Below are positions 53,856-64,000 of a DNA stretch of 64,000 bases, piece by piece. The notes below the pieces were generated by a model. The model had not been told where the DNA came from. It worked only from the letters and a program-made list of their open reading frames with translations, and did no database searches. Within the stretch, counting starts at the first letter, position 1. Each line of letters opens with the position of its first letter. The DNA is taken from positions 1,736,001 through 1,800,000 of the forward strand of contig NC_082410.1 in the NCBI RefSeq assembly GCF_004011695.2, written 5' to 3'. The position numbers and the translations under genes are program-made. Source of the DNA: Ascochyta rabiei (Eukaryota > Ascomycota > Dothideomycetes > Pleosporales > Didymellaceae).

Positions 53856-55993
53856 TCATGTCTCGTCGACCGTGGCAGGCGTGGAAGCCTGCTCTTTCTT
53901 TAGGTCTGTAGCATTTTCGGTCGAAGATTCTGAGCTCACACCCACCGAGCTGCTCCTTCTCAGCTCGGCCAACTGCTTCCTTAATGCCTCCATTTCAACA
54001 TCCTTCTGCTGCAGCAGTTGGTCTTTCAGTGACACTTCGCTCTTCAAGTGCTTGATGTAGTCAATCGCGCTCTCCACCTTGGCTGCCTTGGAATTGTTCG
54101 ACTGTGCGGCCGTTTCAGGGCTCTTCGCGTCTGGAGTGACGGTCTGCGAGCCGGGAGGGAGGAGATCCTGCATCTCTTGGAGCGCCGTGTTGATGCGGTT
54201 GCGACGGCCCTGCTCGGCGATCTTGTGGGAGGTGCGCTTTGATGTGAGGTTTGTGGAGAGGGATGCGGGATACGAGACACCTGGTACAGTGGTACCGTCG
54301 AGGATGTTCTGGTAGTTGGATTTGGAGGCAAGGAGGAGGGCGTGGGTGTTATCCGAGACGCCTAGTGTTGTCAGAGTGTGATGAGTGATGTTGTACACGC
54401 TAGACCTACCGTTCTCTCCGGCCGCGAGCAGAGGCTTGATGCTCGGCGATATCTTCGGCCTCAACGCTGGGCTGACCAGACTCGTGCTGACGCTACCCCT
54501 CTTCTTCAGATTGCGACCCTGTTTGGGGTCCGGCTTTTTGCCCGAAGTCACTGAGAAAGCCGGACTTGTGGGTCCTGACATGGGATCGAGCATAGGGCTG
54601 GGCCTGTTCGACATGGCTGCGCCCGGTGTGCTGAGCGGTCCCATCTTGGGCGTCTTGCGCGCGGACATGCGAGGTGTGTCGAGCTCCCCGTCGCGGAATG
54701 CCGTGTCTATCCTCGATAACGAGGGTCTTGGCTCCAACGAAGCCTCGGGCAGAGCGAGGTCTTCCATCATCGGCGGCGGGTTCACGGACGGGTCGAACTG
54801 CGGCGACGGGTGTATGCGCATCAGCGAAGCAGGCGTGGCAGGTGCAGCACCCTGGCCGTTCTGGGCCACCATGGCGGGCGAATGTGTGACAGAGGCAGGA
54901 ATCGGCGGAGGGCGCATCTCGGACAGCATAGGCTCAGGGGAGATGGAGTCGGTCTCCGAGTGGTCGCGGCTTCGTGGGACGTCGAGGCCGTTGCGTGCCT
55001 CGTGCATGAGCTCGCTGACGTCCTTGGGCGGGAGTTGCAGGGAAACGGTGGGTTTCCGTCGGCCGGGTTTCACAATGGGTGACTGTCGCACACGGCTGGC
55101 GGACGTGCTCGCTCTGGATGGATTCTTCTTGGTCCTCAGGCTCCGGCGCTGCTCTGCGGGCTGCACCAGGGCAGGCTCGCCCAGCATGTCCATGTCGACG
55201 TCGGTGGGCGAGTGGCCGTTGGAGCTCGCCGACGTCGAGACGTGCGAGTGCAGTTGCGAGTGGGCGTGGGCATGCTGGTGGGGCTGGGCATTGAGCGCGG
55301 GCGAGGTGAGGGGGCTGAAGTAGGCGCCGGATACGGTGAAGTCGGGGACCTGGAAGCGGGCGTCGTGGGGGGTGACTGCTGGAGAGACGAGCGGGGTGAA
55401 GGACTATGTCTTGGTCAGCGGGCACGGCGCAATGGCATTGGCAGTGGCAACGGCAGGCGCAGAGCAACGTCAGGCGCAGAGCAACGTACAGCGTCGTCCT
55501 TGTGCAGGCGGTACCTCTGGTCGTAGAGGGCCTGCTGGTCCATGTGGTGCAAGTAGCGGTGCGGGTCGCCGTGCATCTCGACGGAGTTGGGCGTGGGAGG
55601 GACGCCGTGGTGCGGGCGGAACACTTGCTCAGGCGCCTGGGAGAAGACGGGCGTGCCAGCCTGGTTGAACTGCGACAGGCCATTCATGCCGTTGATGCCA
55701 TAGTCGAAGAAGCTGGCACTCGGCTGGGGCATGCTGTGCTGCGCCTGCTGGCTGCCGGATGCGCCGTCTCCGTGATGCTGGGGAACTTGCGGGGGGAACG
55801 GGTGGTCCTGATGGTGGAGTACGTCGAGCGCGTCGGCCATGGCGCTGTTCTGCGAGCCGCCATGGCTGAAGGCGATGTTGTTGAAGTCGGGCAGGTCGAG
55901 GTCATTGAAGTGGTCGAAGTCGATGAGGTTGCCGAAGTCTTGGTCGGCGGCAGCGTCCATGCCCGCCCACGATTGCGCGTTTGCACTGTCCAT
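53856..55993 (-). CDS. nuc-1: bHLH transcription factor, PHO4/NUC-1 (PalcA)-like
   Basis: Three exons (55490-55993, 54410-55403, 53856-54361), 667 aa. Intron 2 (48 nt) has no in-frame stop. Intron 1 (86 nt) contains a duplicated GTTGCTCTGCGCCTG unit. After a His/Gln/Pro-rich N-terminus, exon 2 starts SFTPLVSPAVTPHDARF and GAYFSPLTSPALNAQ, the conserved transactivation-region blocks of NUC-1. Exon 3 opens VSDNTHALLLASKSNYQNIL, then STNLTSKRTSHKIAEQGRRNRINTAL. The basic region has His545, Glu549 and Arg553, the residues that read CACGTG E-boxes, followed by a helix-loop-helix and a leucine-rich coiled coil. In Neurospora and Aspergillus this factor activates phosphatase and phosphate-transporter genes under phosphate starvation and is held back by a cyclin/CDK pair. 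Orthology is strong but inferred. Confidence 0.9.
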
Positions 55994-56737
55994 TGCGTTC
56001 GCCGAGCCCCTGCCGGTGGAGGAGCAAGTGGGAGAGAGTCTCGATCTACAAGGCGCGAGCAATTTTCTTCGCCTTCACTGGTGGGGCTGTCGTTCGCGTC
56101 GGGTGGAATCGCAAGCGAGTGAAGACGCTAGACGCGCTCCTTCTAGAGTTGGAGGGCGCTCTGGTTTTCGGTTCTTGGACTACGCTTTTCCAACGGGGCC
56201 GGCGAGGCAGTCAAGCAGGCCACACAGACCCTGTGCAGCCCAAGAGGGTTATGCGAGTGCGGGCTGACCTTGCCGTGGTGGGCTGGAGAAGACCCCCCCC
56301 ACGCGTTAGTAAGAGTCTAAGAGGACCTTGACCACCCCACGTCTGGTGCAGTCGAGGCATCCCAGCCAATCGCAGCGCCCAGAGGGCCAGGGAAGCGTGC
56401 CTAGCACCACCATCAGCTGTCTACCGCATCGGCGCCGACTGCACTGCGCATGACGCTGATCTCAAGCCTCCAGCGTCAAGAGGCAAGTGGTGACGGTGCT
56501 GGTGGACGATGCTGGACGTCGGCCTGATGTACACCGGCGTGGGATGCATGGGCCTCGGCCTGCGAGAGCAGTGTGCGAATCGCAAAACACGCAAAAACAC
56601 GCAAAACCACGCCCTGGCCCTGCATTCCGCGCATCAGTGCGTCGCGCAAACCACTGGCCTGGCTACCCGGTGTCCGACCGTTCCTATTCTTTCGATAACA
56701 AGCGCAAGATTACAGTGAAGATTCGGTAATAGCTAAC

Positions 56738-56851
56738 TTGCAAAAGTACGCCGTAGTTCTCTCAAGGTTTCATTTTCGCAAAAGTGCACCGTAGTTCTCT
56801 CAAGGGTGCATTCTTGCAAAATTACACTGTACTTCTCTCGAGGGCTCATCC
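56738..56851 (+). repeat. 38-bp tandem repeat, three diverged copies
   Basis: Units 56738-56775, 56776-56813 and 56814-56851. The shared core is gcaaaa-t-ca(c/t)-gta-ttctctc followed by a-gg and cat. Copies differ at about 6-10 positions, mostly C/T and A/G changes. Confidence 0.88.
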
Positions 56852-57270
56852 TCGCTACCTGGTAGCGCCATTGCAGTGTCCGGCCGAACGAGCATGATTA
56901 GGGAAACGATGCGCAGTTGCAGGCTGGAGCTGATGCTGTTGCGTTGCCGGAGCCGGAGCCGTTCGCGCTCGTCCATGCACTCGACTCGGCGCCTGTGCCC
57001 GTTCCAGCGATCTGGCAATGCACGGGCAGTTGGCGCAACACGACCAAGCCGCAGCCTCGTCCTTGCACGGTGCAAACAACCCTGCTCTGCTTGCGTCTTG
57101 ACTGGCAGCGCACAGTCACTGACGCTGGTGGGCTTTGGGGGGCCAGATGTTTTCTCTGGTGATTTGTGGACTGCACTATTGATGCCACTGCTCGTTTGCA
57201 CCTTGTTAATCTCGTTTGGCTAGTGCCTGCCCCTTTGGGCCTCGACGACCGACAAACTCAAAACAATAAT

Positions 57271-57479
57271 AGAGTGAAGAGATTGAAGAGAACAAACAGA
57301 ACAAACAGAATGAAGAGAATAAAGAGAATACAGAGAATAGATCGAAGAAAGAGAACAAAGAGAGGAAATAGAACAAAGAGAAGAAAGAGAAGAAAGAGAA
57401 TAAGAAGAAGAAAGAGAATAAGAAGAAGAAAGAGAATAAGAAGAAGAAAGAAAATAAAGAGAATACAGAGAAGAAACGC
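57271..57479 (+). repeat. purine-rich (agaagaaag) low-complexity tract
   Basis: About 210 nt almost free of pyrimidines on the plus strand, built from gaaga, gaaca and gaata-like hexamers and an 18-nt unit (agaataagaagaagaaag) repeated near 57391-57450. The minus-strand open frame (Phe/Leu/Ser-rich) across it is an artefact. Confidence 0.88.
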
Positions 57480-57858
57480 AACGTAACCAGAAGCATCCGA
57501 TTGGCTAGGTGGAATGCAAAGTAAAGTGAGACCTTTGTCGTCTCGTGATTTGTGAGGCACAGCAGCCTGAAAAGGCAAACTGGCCAGGTAGAAGAAGCGT
57601 GCCGATCCCTAGTGCGCTGCCAGCAATGAACAGCGGCGAGCGTCTGCTTGTTCGCGTTCCCGTAATTTACACATTGCTGAAAGTACATGATCCGTTTTGA
57701 ATGTCAGCTCCCAGGACCGCTGCACACGGTGGGTATTATCACCACAACCAACCAACCAAACTAAAAAAAGAGGAAATTGAAACACGACCGTCAAAGGGCC
57801 CCGCATAAACGCCGTTGCTCAGACATCACCGGCTGCATCTTCTTCTCCTACTCGCCGT

Positions 57859-58276
57859 TTACATTACGATGCAGCATCCATTACTTTGCTGAGGGGCATA
57901 GGGGTCTTCGCGCTTGTCGATCTGCGCGGCGTGTTAGCAGAGTGCATCCAAGGGCCCATCGAGGCTGCCACGTACTGTTCCCCATCGTGAAGGCACCATC
58001 CAGTCTTTGGGTTCCTTGTCTGTGAATGCAATGAGACTGTGCACGCGCGTTAGCCATCCTGTTTGTTTACGACCGCACTGCCGTGGACGCGGGGAGGGAG
58101 GCCTACTCCAGAGCGGCTTCGGAGACGGGTATCCTGCGGCGCTCGAGGTCCTCGCGCAGGCGCTGGTTGAGCTCGGTCAGGCGTCGCAGCTTCAGCTCGG
58201 CCATGCTCTGCTTCTTGGACTTGCCGTCGCCGCCAGTCCGGATCTCGTAGGGCGCGGCAGCCATCATGGCAGGCAT
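57859..58276 (-). CDS. heterotrimeric G-protein gamma subunit
   Basis: Three exons (58107-58276, 57976-58036, 57859-57921), introns 70 and 54 nt, 97 aa. It is too fragmented for simple ORF detection. Exon 1 carries SKKQSMAELKLRRLTELNQRL and REDLERRRIPVSEAALE, the coiled-coil helix of fungal G-gamma. Exon 2 gives LIAFTDKEPKDWMVPSRWGT, matching the 'DYMVPSVWG' block, and exon 3 gives IDKREDPYAPQQSNGCCIVM. The C-terminal CaaX box (CIVM, residues 94-97) predicts farnesylation, and the adjacent Cys93 is a likely palmitoylation site, placing the protein at the plasma membrane with G-beta. It acts in pheromone, nutrient and developmental signalling. The first ATG (58276) is taken; two more ATGs follow at codons 4 and 5. 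A TC microsatellite lies about 115 nt upstream. Confidence 0.93.
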
Positions 58277-58388
58277 GGAGCGCGTAACAGGGCGGGGTAT
58301 CGTAAGGGAAGAAGGAGCAAGGTTGAGGTGCGGGCGGTATTAAGTGCACGGCGACGTGGTGCGGCGAGACGCAGCGAGGCGCGGTGCG

Positions 58389-58414
58389 AGATAGAGAGAG
58401 AGAGAGAGAGAGAG
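58389..58414 (+). repeat. (GA)n microsatellite
   Basis: Uninterrupted GA dinucleotides after one ATA; on the minus strand this is a (TC)n tract in the presumed G-gamma 5' UTR or promoter. Confidence 0.9.
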
Positions 58415-58758
58415 GGTGCGAGGAGCCAAGTGCGAGGAGCGGCGGCGGGCGAGGGGCGACGTGGGCGGCGGTAGAGAGCGGAGGCACGAGAAAGGAGTGG
58501 AGTTGGCCAGCCAGGAGAGCCTTCCGCGCGAAGGCCGGGCTGCTGCGAGCTGCGGCGATGGAGAGCGTCTGGCGATGGGGAGCGGGCGGCGAGTGGGCGG
58601 ATGGAGGCGAGGCGTAAGGAGAGGTTGGAGGAGATTCAGCGGTATTGGCTCAGCCCCTTGGTCGCAAACGGTCTAGCCGCAGCGACAGAGACGGAGCCTG
58701 CAGCGCCGATGCAAGCTGCACTGCGAGAACAATGGATGCGGGGCTGCAGCGGGGATGG

Positions 58759-58764
58759 CTTGGT

Positions 58765-58795
<31 letters not shown>

Positions 58796-58845
58796 TGGAC
58801 TGGCTGGCTGATTGATCGATTGATTGATTGATTGATTGATCGAGG
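58759..58845 (+). repeat. (GGCT)n and (GATT)n tetranucleotide tracts
   Basis: Adjacent runs of ggct units and then gatt units, separated by short interruptions. Confidence 0.88.
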
Positions 58846-59107
58846 ATGGATGATTGACTGGTGGACGAACGGGGGCGACGAGCATCGCAGCCCTCCCACG
58901 CCTTGCTCGTGACTGCCCACCAGAGACACGGGGCGTCGAGACACGCTAGGCTGCTTTCGCCTAGCCTTCCCACATGATTTTGCCGTGCACCGCCAACATC
59001 GTCGCCGCCGTGAAAGTCTGCAACGCGCTCCCACCACACAGGCCTGCCGCCCGCCTGCTGAACCTCCCCCCCAGCGACCCGGATTCACCGTCCCCCCGCT
59101 GCCCAGC

Positions 59108-62100
59108 ATGGCGCCTCCACCGCACAGCAAGCCCGAGAACACTCTGTACGCCGCCCACGCCTTCATTTCCTCCCTCACAAACACGCCCCACGTCCACGTC
59201 CACGCCCACGCCCACGCCTTCACAGACACCCCACCCCCGCCCACACCATGCTAACGCCGCTGCAGCAAACGCGCCCAGGAACTCATCGGCGTCCAGCAGC
59301 AGCAGGCCGCCCTGCAGCTCCTCCACGAACATGTCACCTCCAAGCGCACCCGCAGCAGCCCCATCGCCTCGCTCGAGCCCGTCATGATCCTCTTCGTCGA
59401 GCTCTGCGTCGACCTGCGCAAGGGTAAGCTCGCCAAGGACGGCCTGTACCAGTACAAGAACACCGCACAGAACACAAACGTCGGCACCATCGAGCTCGTC
59501 TTCAAGAAGTTCATCGAGCTCGCCGAGGCCAAGGTCACCGAGGCCCAGGCCAAGGCCGACGAGGTCCAGTCCTCGCTCGAAGGCACCTCGGGCGACGCAA
59601 AGAACATCGAGGACCTCGAGGCCTCGGAGACCCCCGAGTCCATCCTGCTCTCCACCGTCTCGGGCGAACAGGCCCGCGACCGCACCGACCGCGCCATCGT
59701 CACCCCCTGGCTCAAGTTCCTGTGGGAGACCTACCGCACCGTGCTCGACATCTTCAAGAACAACGCCCGCCTGGAGCTCATGTACCAGTCCACCGCCCAC
59801 CAGGCCTTCCAGTTCTGCTCAAAGTACGCCCGCAAGACCGAGTTCCGCCGTCTCTGCGAGCTTCTGCGCAACCACTTGCAGAATGCCGCAAAGTTCTCCT
59901 CCCAGATGCACGCCATCAACCTGTCCGACCCCGACACACTGCAGCGTCACCTCGACACCCGCTTCCAGCAGCTGAACGTCGCCGTCGAGCTCGAGCTGTG
60001 GCAGGAGGCTTTCAGGAGCGTCGAGGACATCCACACCCTGCTCAGCCTGAGCAAGCGCCCTGCCAAGAACGTCATGATGGCCAACTACTTCGAGAAGCTC
60101 ACACGCATCTTCTTGGTCAGCGAGAACTATCTGTTCCACGCAGCCGCATGGAGCCGCTACTACAACCTCCTCCGCCAGTCCGCTGCTGCCGTTGCCTCTG
60201 GACAGGGCTCCAAGAAGGACAACCCCGCCGTCACCGAGGCCGACATGACCAAGGCTGCCTCTTTCGTCCTCCTTTCCGCCCTTTCCATCCCCGTCATCAG
60301 CACATCCCGATCCCGCGGTGCGCTTGTCGACGTCGACGCCGCCAAGAACAACAAGAACTCTCGCCTCACCAACTTGCTCGGCATGAACCAGGCGCCCACC
60401 CGTGCCATCCTGTTCAAGGACGCCCTCAGCAAGGGTCTGCTCAAGCGTGCTCGCCCTGAGATCCGCGACCTCTACAACATCCTCGAGGTCGACTTCCACC
60501 CTCTGTCCATCTGCAAGAAGATCTCCCCCATCCTCGCGCAGATTGGCGCCGACGAGGAGATGAAGAAGTACGTGGGCCCGCTCCAGCAGGTCATCCTTAC
60601 CCGTCTCTTCCAGCAGCTGTCCCAGGTCTACGACTCGGTTCAGATCAAGTTCGTGCTTGACCTCGCTCAGTTCCCTGAGCCCTTCGGTGTTAGCAAGGCT
60701 ACCATCGAGAAGTTCATCATGAACGGCTGCAAGAAGGGTGACCTTGCCATTCGCATCGATCACGCTACAGGCGTCCTTACCTTTGACTCTGATGTCTTCT
60801 CCTCTGCCAAGGCCATGCATACTGGATCGGGTGCTGGCTCCGCCGAGACCGAGACTCGCTCCGTCCAGCGTCTCCAGAGCACACCGGCCGAGATTGTTCG
60901 ATCTCAGCTCACACGCCTTGCCAAGTCCCTCTTTGTCACCTGCCAGTATGTTGATCCGTCGTTCAACGCAGAGCGCATCAGGCTCAAGGAGGCTGCCCTT
61001 GCCCGTGCCAAGGAGGGCGCTGAGCAGGAGCACCAGGAGACCCTCGCTCGTCGCGACATCATCTCCCAGAAGAAGGAGGCTGCCGCAAAGGCGCTCCAGG
61101 CAAAGGAGAGCGAGGAGCAAACCAAGAAGGCGCTCCGCCAGCAGCAGTTGAAGGAAGAGGAGGCACGCCGCCTTGCCGAGGAGCAGCGTCTCCGCGCAGA
61201 ACAGCGCATCAAGGCTGAGCAACAGCGCATTCAGCGTGAGGAGATTGAGAAGCAGCTCAAGGAGTTGAAGCAGACCACCAAGGTTGACATCGACCTCCCT
61301 GAGAACATCGATGACCTTGACTCGACTCGCATCCGTATCCTCAAGCTGCAGGCTCTCGAGAAGGAGAAGAGCCTGCTCGGCGAGACTCTCCGCATCAGCG
61401 GCAAGAGGATCGACCACTTGGAGCGTGCCTACCGTAAGGAGGAGATCAAGCACCTCAAGGAGGACTACGAGAAGCAGATGAAGGCCGACGAGGAGGCTTA
61501 CGAGAAGGCCAAGGCCGAGGAGCTGAAGGAAGCCGAGCAGAGGCACAAGGAGGACGTTGCCCTCAAGCACCGCCTGTCCCGACTCGTACCCATCTACTCC
61601 GACTTTGTCACCACCGTCAAGCAGAATCGCAAGGCCGAGTTCGAGAAGCGCTCGAGGGCCGCACAGAAGGAGCTCGAGGCTAAGAAGGCTGCCCGCGTCA
61701 AGGAAGTCAAGGAGAGATTTGCCAAGGAGAAGCGTGAGCGCGAAGAGGCTGAGCGACGACAGAGGGAAGAGGAGGAGCGTGAGGCTGCTGAGGCTGAGGC
61801 CAAGGCTGCCGCTGAGGAGGAGAAGCGCGCGAGGATGGCCGAGGAGAAGGCCAAGAGGGACGAGGAGCGCAAGTCAGTATTCCCATTCTCCTACACATGT
61901 CCAATGCTAACCCATACCAGGGCCCTCGACGAGAAGGCACGCATCCAGCGCGAGCGCGAGGAGGCTGCGGAGGCCAAGCTCCAGGCAAGGAAGGCTGGCG
62001 GTTTCCGCTCCGAAGTCCCCGACCGCACATTGTCCCGTGGCGCACCCGCTGCCGCAGAGCCCGAGTCCAGTGGACCACCCCGTCTCGCCCTCGCTGGCGG

Positions 62101-62584
62101 CAAGCCCTCGTGGCGTGACCGCATGGCCGCAAAGGACTCTGGCGAAGGCCCCCCTGCTGCGCCCGCTGCTCAACCCACTCCTGTCACTGCTCCTACGGCT
62201 ACTCCCCCTCCCTCTGAGGCACCACCTTCCCAGCGCTCCGGCTACGTTCCTCCCCACCTGCGAGGAGCTGGCGGCGCTGCCCCCGGTGGAGGCTGGCGTG
62301 AGCGTGAGGCTGCAGGACGCAGCGGTGACGCGCCAGCTCGTGCTGAGCGTCCCGAGCGTACCGACTCTAGCTCTCCTGCCGCTGGTGGCCGCTACGAGGC
62401 TCCTCGCCGTGGTTTCGGCGGTGACTCTGACCGCAAGGCATCCCCCGCTACAGGTGGCCGGTGGGAGCCTCCCAGCCGTCGCGGCGCACCCGCCGACGGC
62501 GAGCGTGAGCCCGAGTCCCGCCCTCCTCCCGCGGGCGGTGCTAGCGATGGCAAGTACAGGCCCGGTGCCTTCAGGCGCACTTAG
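59108..62584 (+). CDS. tif32: eukaryotic translation initiation factor 3 subunit A
   Basis: Exons 59108-59145, 59266-61872 and 61921-62584, giving 1,102 aa. Exon 1 encodes [12 protein letters not shown]. The 120-nt intron has a GCTAAC branch site, and exon 2 continues [17 protein letters not shown], the conserved eIF3a start. The N-terminal helical/PCI region includes [37 protein letters not shown], then LARFPE-like [20 protein letters not shown]. From about residue 560 to 930 there is a long charged coiled coil ([17 protein letters not shown]..., [14 protein letters not shown]). The second intron (48 nt) is stop-free and in phase. The C-terminus is Pro/Gly/Arg-rich with GYVPPHLRG and [10 protein letters not shown] motifs. 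It is the scaffold of eIF3 on the 40S subunit; cytosolic and essential. Codon use is strongly biased toward C-ending codons, as in highly expressed fungal genes. Confidence 0.96.
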
Positions 62585-63139
62585 GGACAGGATAGCCGTG
62601 GGTTCTATTAGACATGATTGACGCGTATAATGATGCATCTGTGTCTGGTCACGAGAAAAGGGTTCGGTGGTACATAGGGCGTTGTTTTTGGCTCTGGCTT
62701 TTTCTCAGGCACGGCCGTCACGATTATGCGCCATCATAGTTAGGATTTCCTATAAATGCACTTACAGCGTTTCTTCACACCCGTCGCCAGACGCTTTTAA
62801 ATCCGTTTCTCACGCGATGCTACCCAGAGCCACATCCGCGTCGTGTCACATTCTGCCAAGGACAAAATCGCCAAAAAAAATCAATCACCACACCCACACT
62901 GCAAACTCGCAGTATGTCGTCCACCACCACATTCCCAATCCCCCGACATTCTCAGCTATCCACTCCCATCCGCATCCCGCCCCCACTCCCTGCCGCTGCT
63001 CCGAAAAACGCCCTCCCCCTAGGAGATGGGAAAAAAAAATCTTCCTCCGCTGTCCCCACCCCCCACCATCCTCTCCACCACATCCACCCAACACCACACC
63101 AACACCACACTGGACACTCCTAGCCGGCAAAAAGAAAGC
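62585..63139. other. eIF3a 3' flank and tRNA spacer
   Basis: 555 bp. C- and CA-rich (cacc-type) stretch at about 62890-63115. No gene supported. Confidence 0.4.
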
Positions 63140-63221
63140 TTCCGTCACGGGGAATCGAACCCCGGCCACATCGGCACTTGCTAATGAGAGCGATGTATCC
63201 TAGCCACTAGACCATAACGGA
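63140..63221 (-). tRNA. tRNA-Glu (CTC) with short intron, copy 2
   Basis: Identical to copy 1 at 45443-45524 except for one base in the putative intron (minus-strand TTAGC instead of TCAGC). Same orientation. The 3' flank is also identical for about 24 nt (from ggacactcc through the terminator-like caaaaagaaag on the plus strand), showing that the duplicated block is larger than the tRNA. All stems, the CTC anticodon and the A/B boxes are intact. Confidence 0.95.
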
Positions 63222-64000
63222 GGTGAATGGGTGATTATGTGAATACTGTAATTTGAAAAACATATAGAGTCCGCCTAAGGGGAAAAGCTCAAGGAAATGG
63301 AGTAGATGCTGTGATGGGTCGGGGTGCTTGAGTCAGGGGTTTGGCGAGTGAGTGAGTGGAGGTGATTAGTGAGTGTCGGGGGAGGATGTAGCGAGTGGGG
63401 TCCGAGGATTCAAGGAAGAGAGGATCCTGAAAAGGACTTGAGATGTGGAACGCATGGGTTGAGTTGATGTGTTGGCAAGGTTGGTAGACTAGGAATGTAC
63501 AAGAACCATCGTCTTCAATGATACAGCAGTGGCTCGTCATCGCGTCTATCGCCAACCTTATTTACCTCTGAAACCTGTTCTCTCTTCTTCTTCAGTCGTG
63601 GTTGCTGATTGTTTTGCTGCTCTGCTATACTTGCTCATGACCCCTTGACCTCCTCATCATCTGCGTCTTGTCCTTTCCCAGTACTTGTTGCCTGAGCTGG
63701 CGATTGCTAAGCATGATACTTTCCCTTGCTTTCGAGCCCAGCTCTTGCTGGTGAGCATCAGGCAGGAGACAAATCTTTCAAGCTCTGTTTAGGGGTTCGC
63801 CTCTTGGGTACTGCATGCTTGGGTACTGCACACATGTCTGAGGTATCTGTGTCGTATAATGGGACTGAGGAATGCCGAAACGGTCTATCTGTTGTCTGAC
63901 TCGCTGCCTGCGGAGTCTGGGCTGCGTTTTCAGTTCGAAAATCTGCTGCTGTTGATGGCTCATCGGCGCCTGCCGAGAGAATCGCTTCTCACGGCCTATG
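63222..64000. other. right-edge intergenic region
   Basis: 779 bp to the window edge. Open frames of up to about 88 codons on the minus strand lack any recognisable protein character. Nothing supported. Confidence 0.4.

Larger units (their letters stand above)
55994..57858. other. intergenic region with tandem repeats and a purine tract
   Basis: 1.87 kb. Holds the bHLH promoter on the left and the G-gamma 3' UTR on the right. Between them are a three-copy 38-bp repeat (56738-56851) and a long purine-rich tract (57271-57479). No coding gene supported. Confidence 0.5.
58277..59107. promoter_or_regulatory. divergent promoter region (G-gamma / eIF3a) with microsatellites
   Basis: 831 bp between start codons. 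Holds a (GA)n tract at about 58389-58414 and GGCT/GATT tetranucleotide runs at about 58759-58845. No ORF supported. Confidence 0.5.

Noticed and set aside
57206..57688. 160-codon Phe/Leu/Ser-rich minus-strand frame resembling a membrane protein
   Set aside because: Translation of the purine tract's complement; low complexity only.
59819..61570. 583-codon open frame antisense to eIF3a
   Set aside because: Leu/Val/Glu-rich shadow of a strongly codon-biased coiled-coil gene; no motif of its own.

Overview
This is nuclear DNA from a filamentous ascomycete (Pezizomycotina). The evidence is many short spliceosomal introns (46-120 nt, GT...AG, branch sites such as CTAAC or CTGAC), compact genes on both strands, fungal-type protein families (fused lycopene cyclase/phytoene synthase, Pth11-like receptor, NUC-1-type bHLH factor), and a transposon whose decay looks like repeat-induced point mutation (RIP). 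Dothideomycetes is my best guess but is inference only. Gene models were built by hand from splice signals plus recalled family conservation; no search was run.

Left third (1-24 kb). The window opens inside a carotenoid cleavage oxygenase gene (minus strand, first 48 codons only). It is divergent from a bifunctional lycopene cyclase/phytoene synthase gene. GPI2, an F-box/2EXR-like gene, an annexin-like gene and a Tay1/Teb1-like telobox protein follow. Then a secreted-type tyrosinase lies tail-to-tail with phytoene desaturase. The carotenoid set is thus present but split by about 10 kb of unrelated genes, with a second pigment enzyme beside it. After this come a short-chain dehydrogenase/epimerase, a 2-Cys peroxiredoxin, a CENP-O/Mcm21-like kinetochore gene, an SLC33-type acetyl-CoA transporter and the PP1 catalytic subunit.

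Middle (24-45 kb). An LRR protein is followed by a 3.7-kb stretch with no gene I can support. Then come a SET-domain methyltransferase divergent from COQ4, a Pth11-like membrane protein, a catalase-like heme protein, an amidohydrolase and a PH-domain protein.

Right third (45-64 kb). A tRNA-Glu(CTC) gene, an RWD-domain gene and CAF-1 p60 (Cac2) come first. Next is a broken MFS sugar-transporter copy, abutting a tandem duplication that carries a RIP-mutated Fot1/pogo transposon. Then come a PHO4/NUC-1-like bHLH factor, a heterotrimeric G-protein gamma subunit (three small exons), eIF3a, and a second nearly identical tRNA-Glu copy. Most genes are conserved housekeeping or signalling genes. The accessory parts are the carotenoid/tyrosinase segment, the repeat-rich gap at 28.7-32.4 kb, and the transposon/pseudogene segment at 50.5-53.6 kb.
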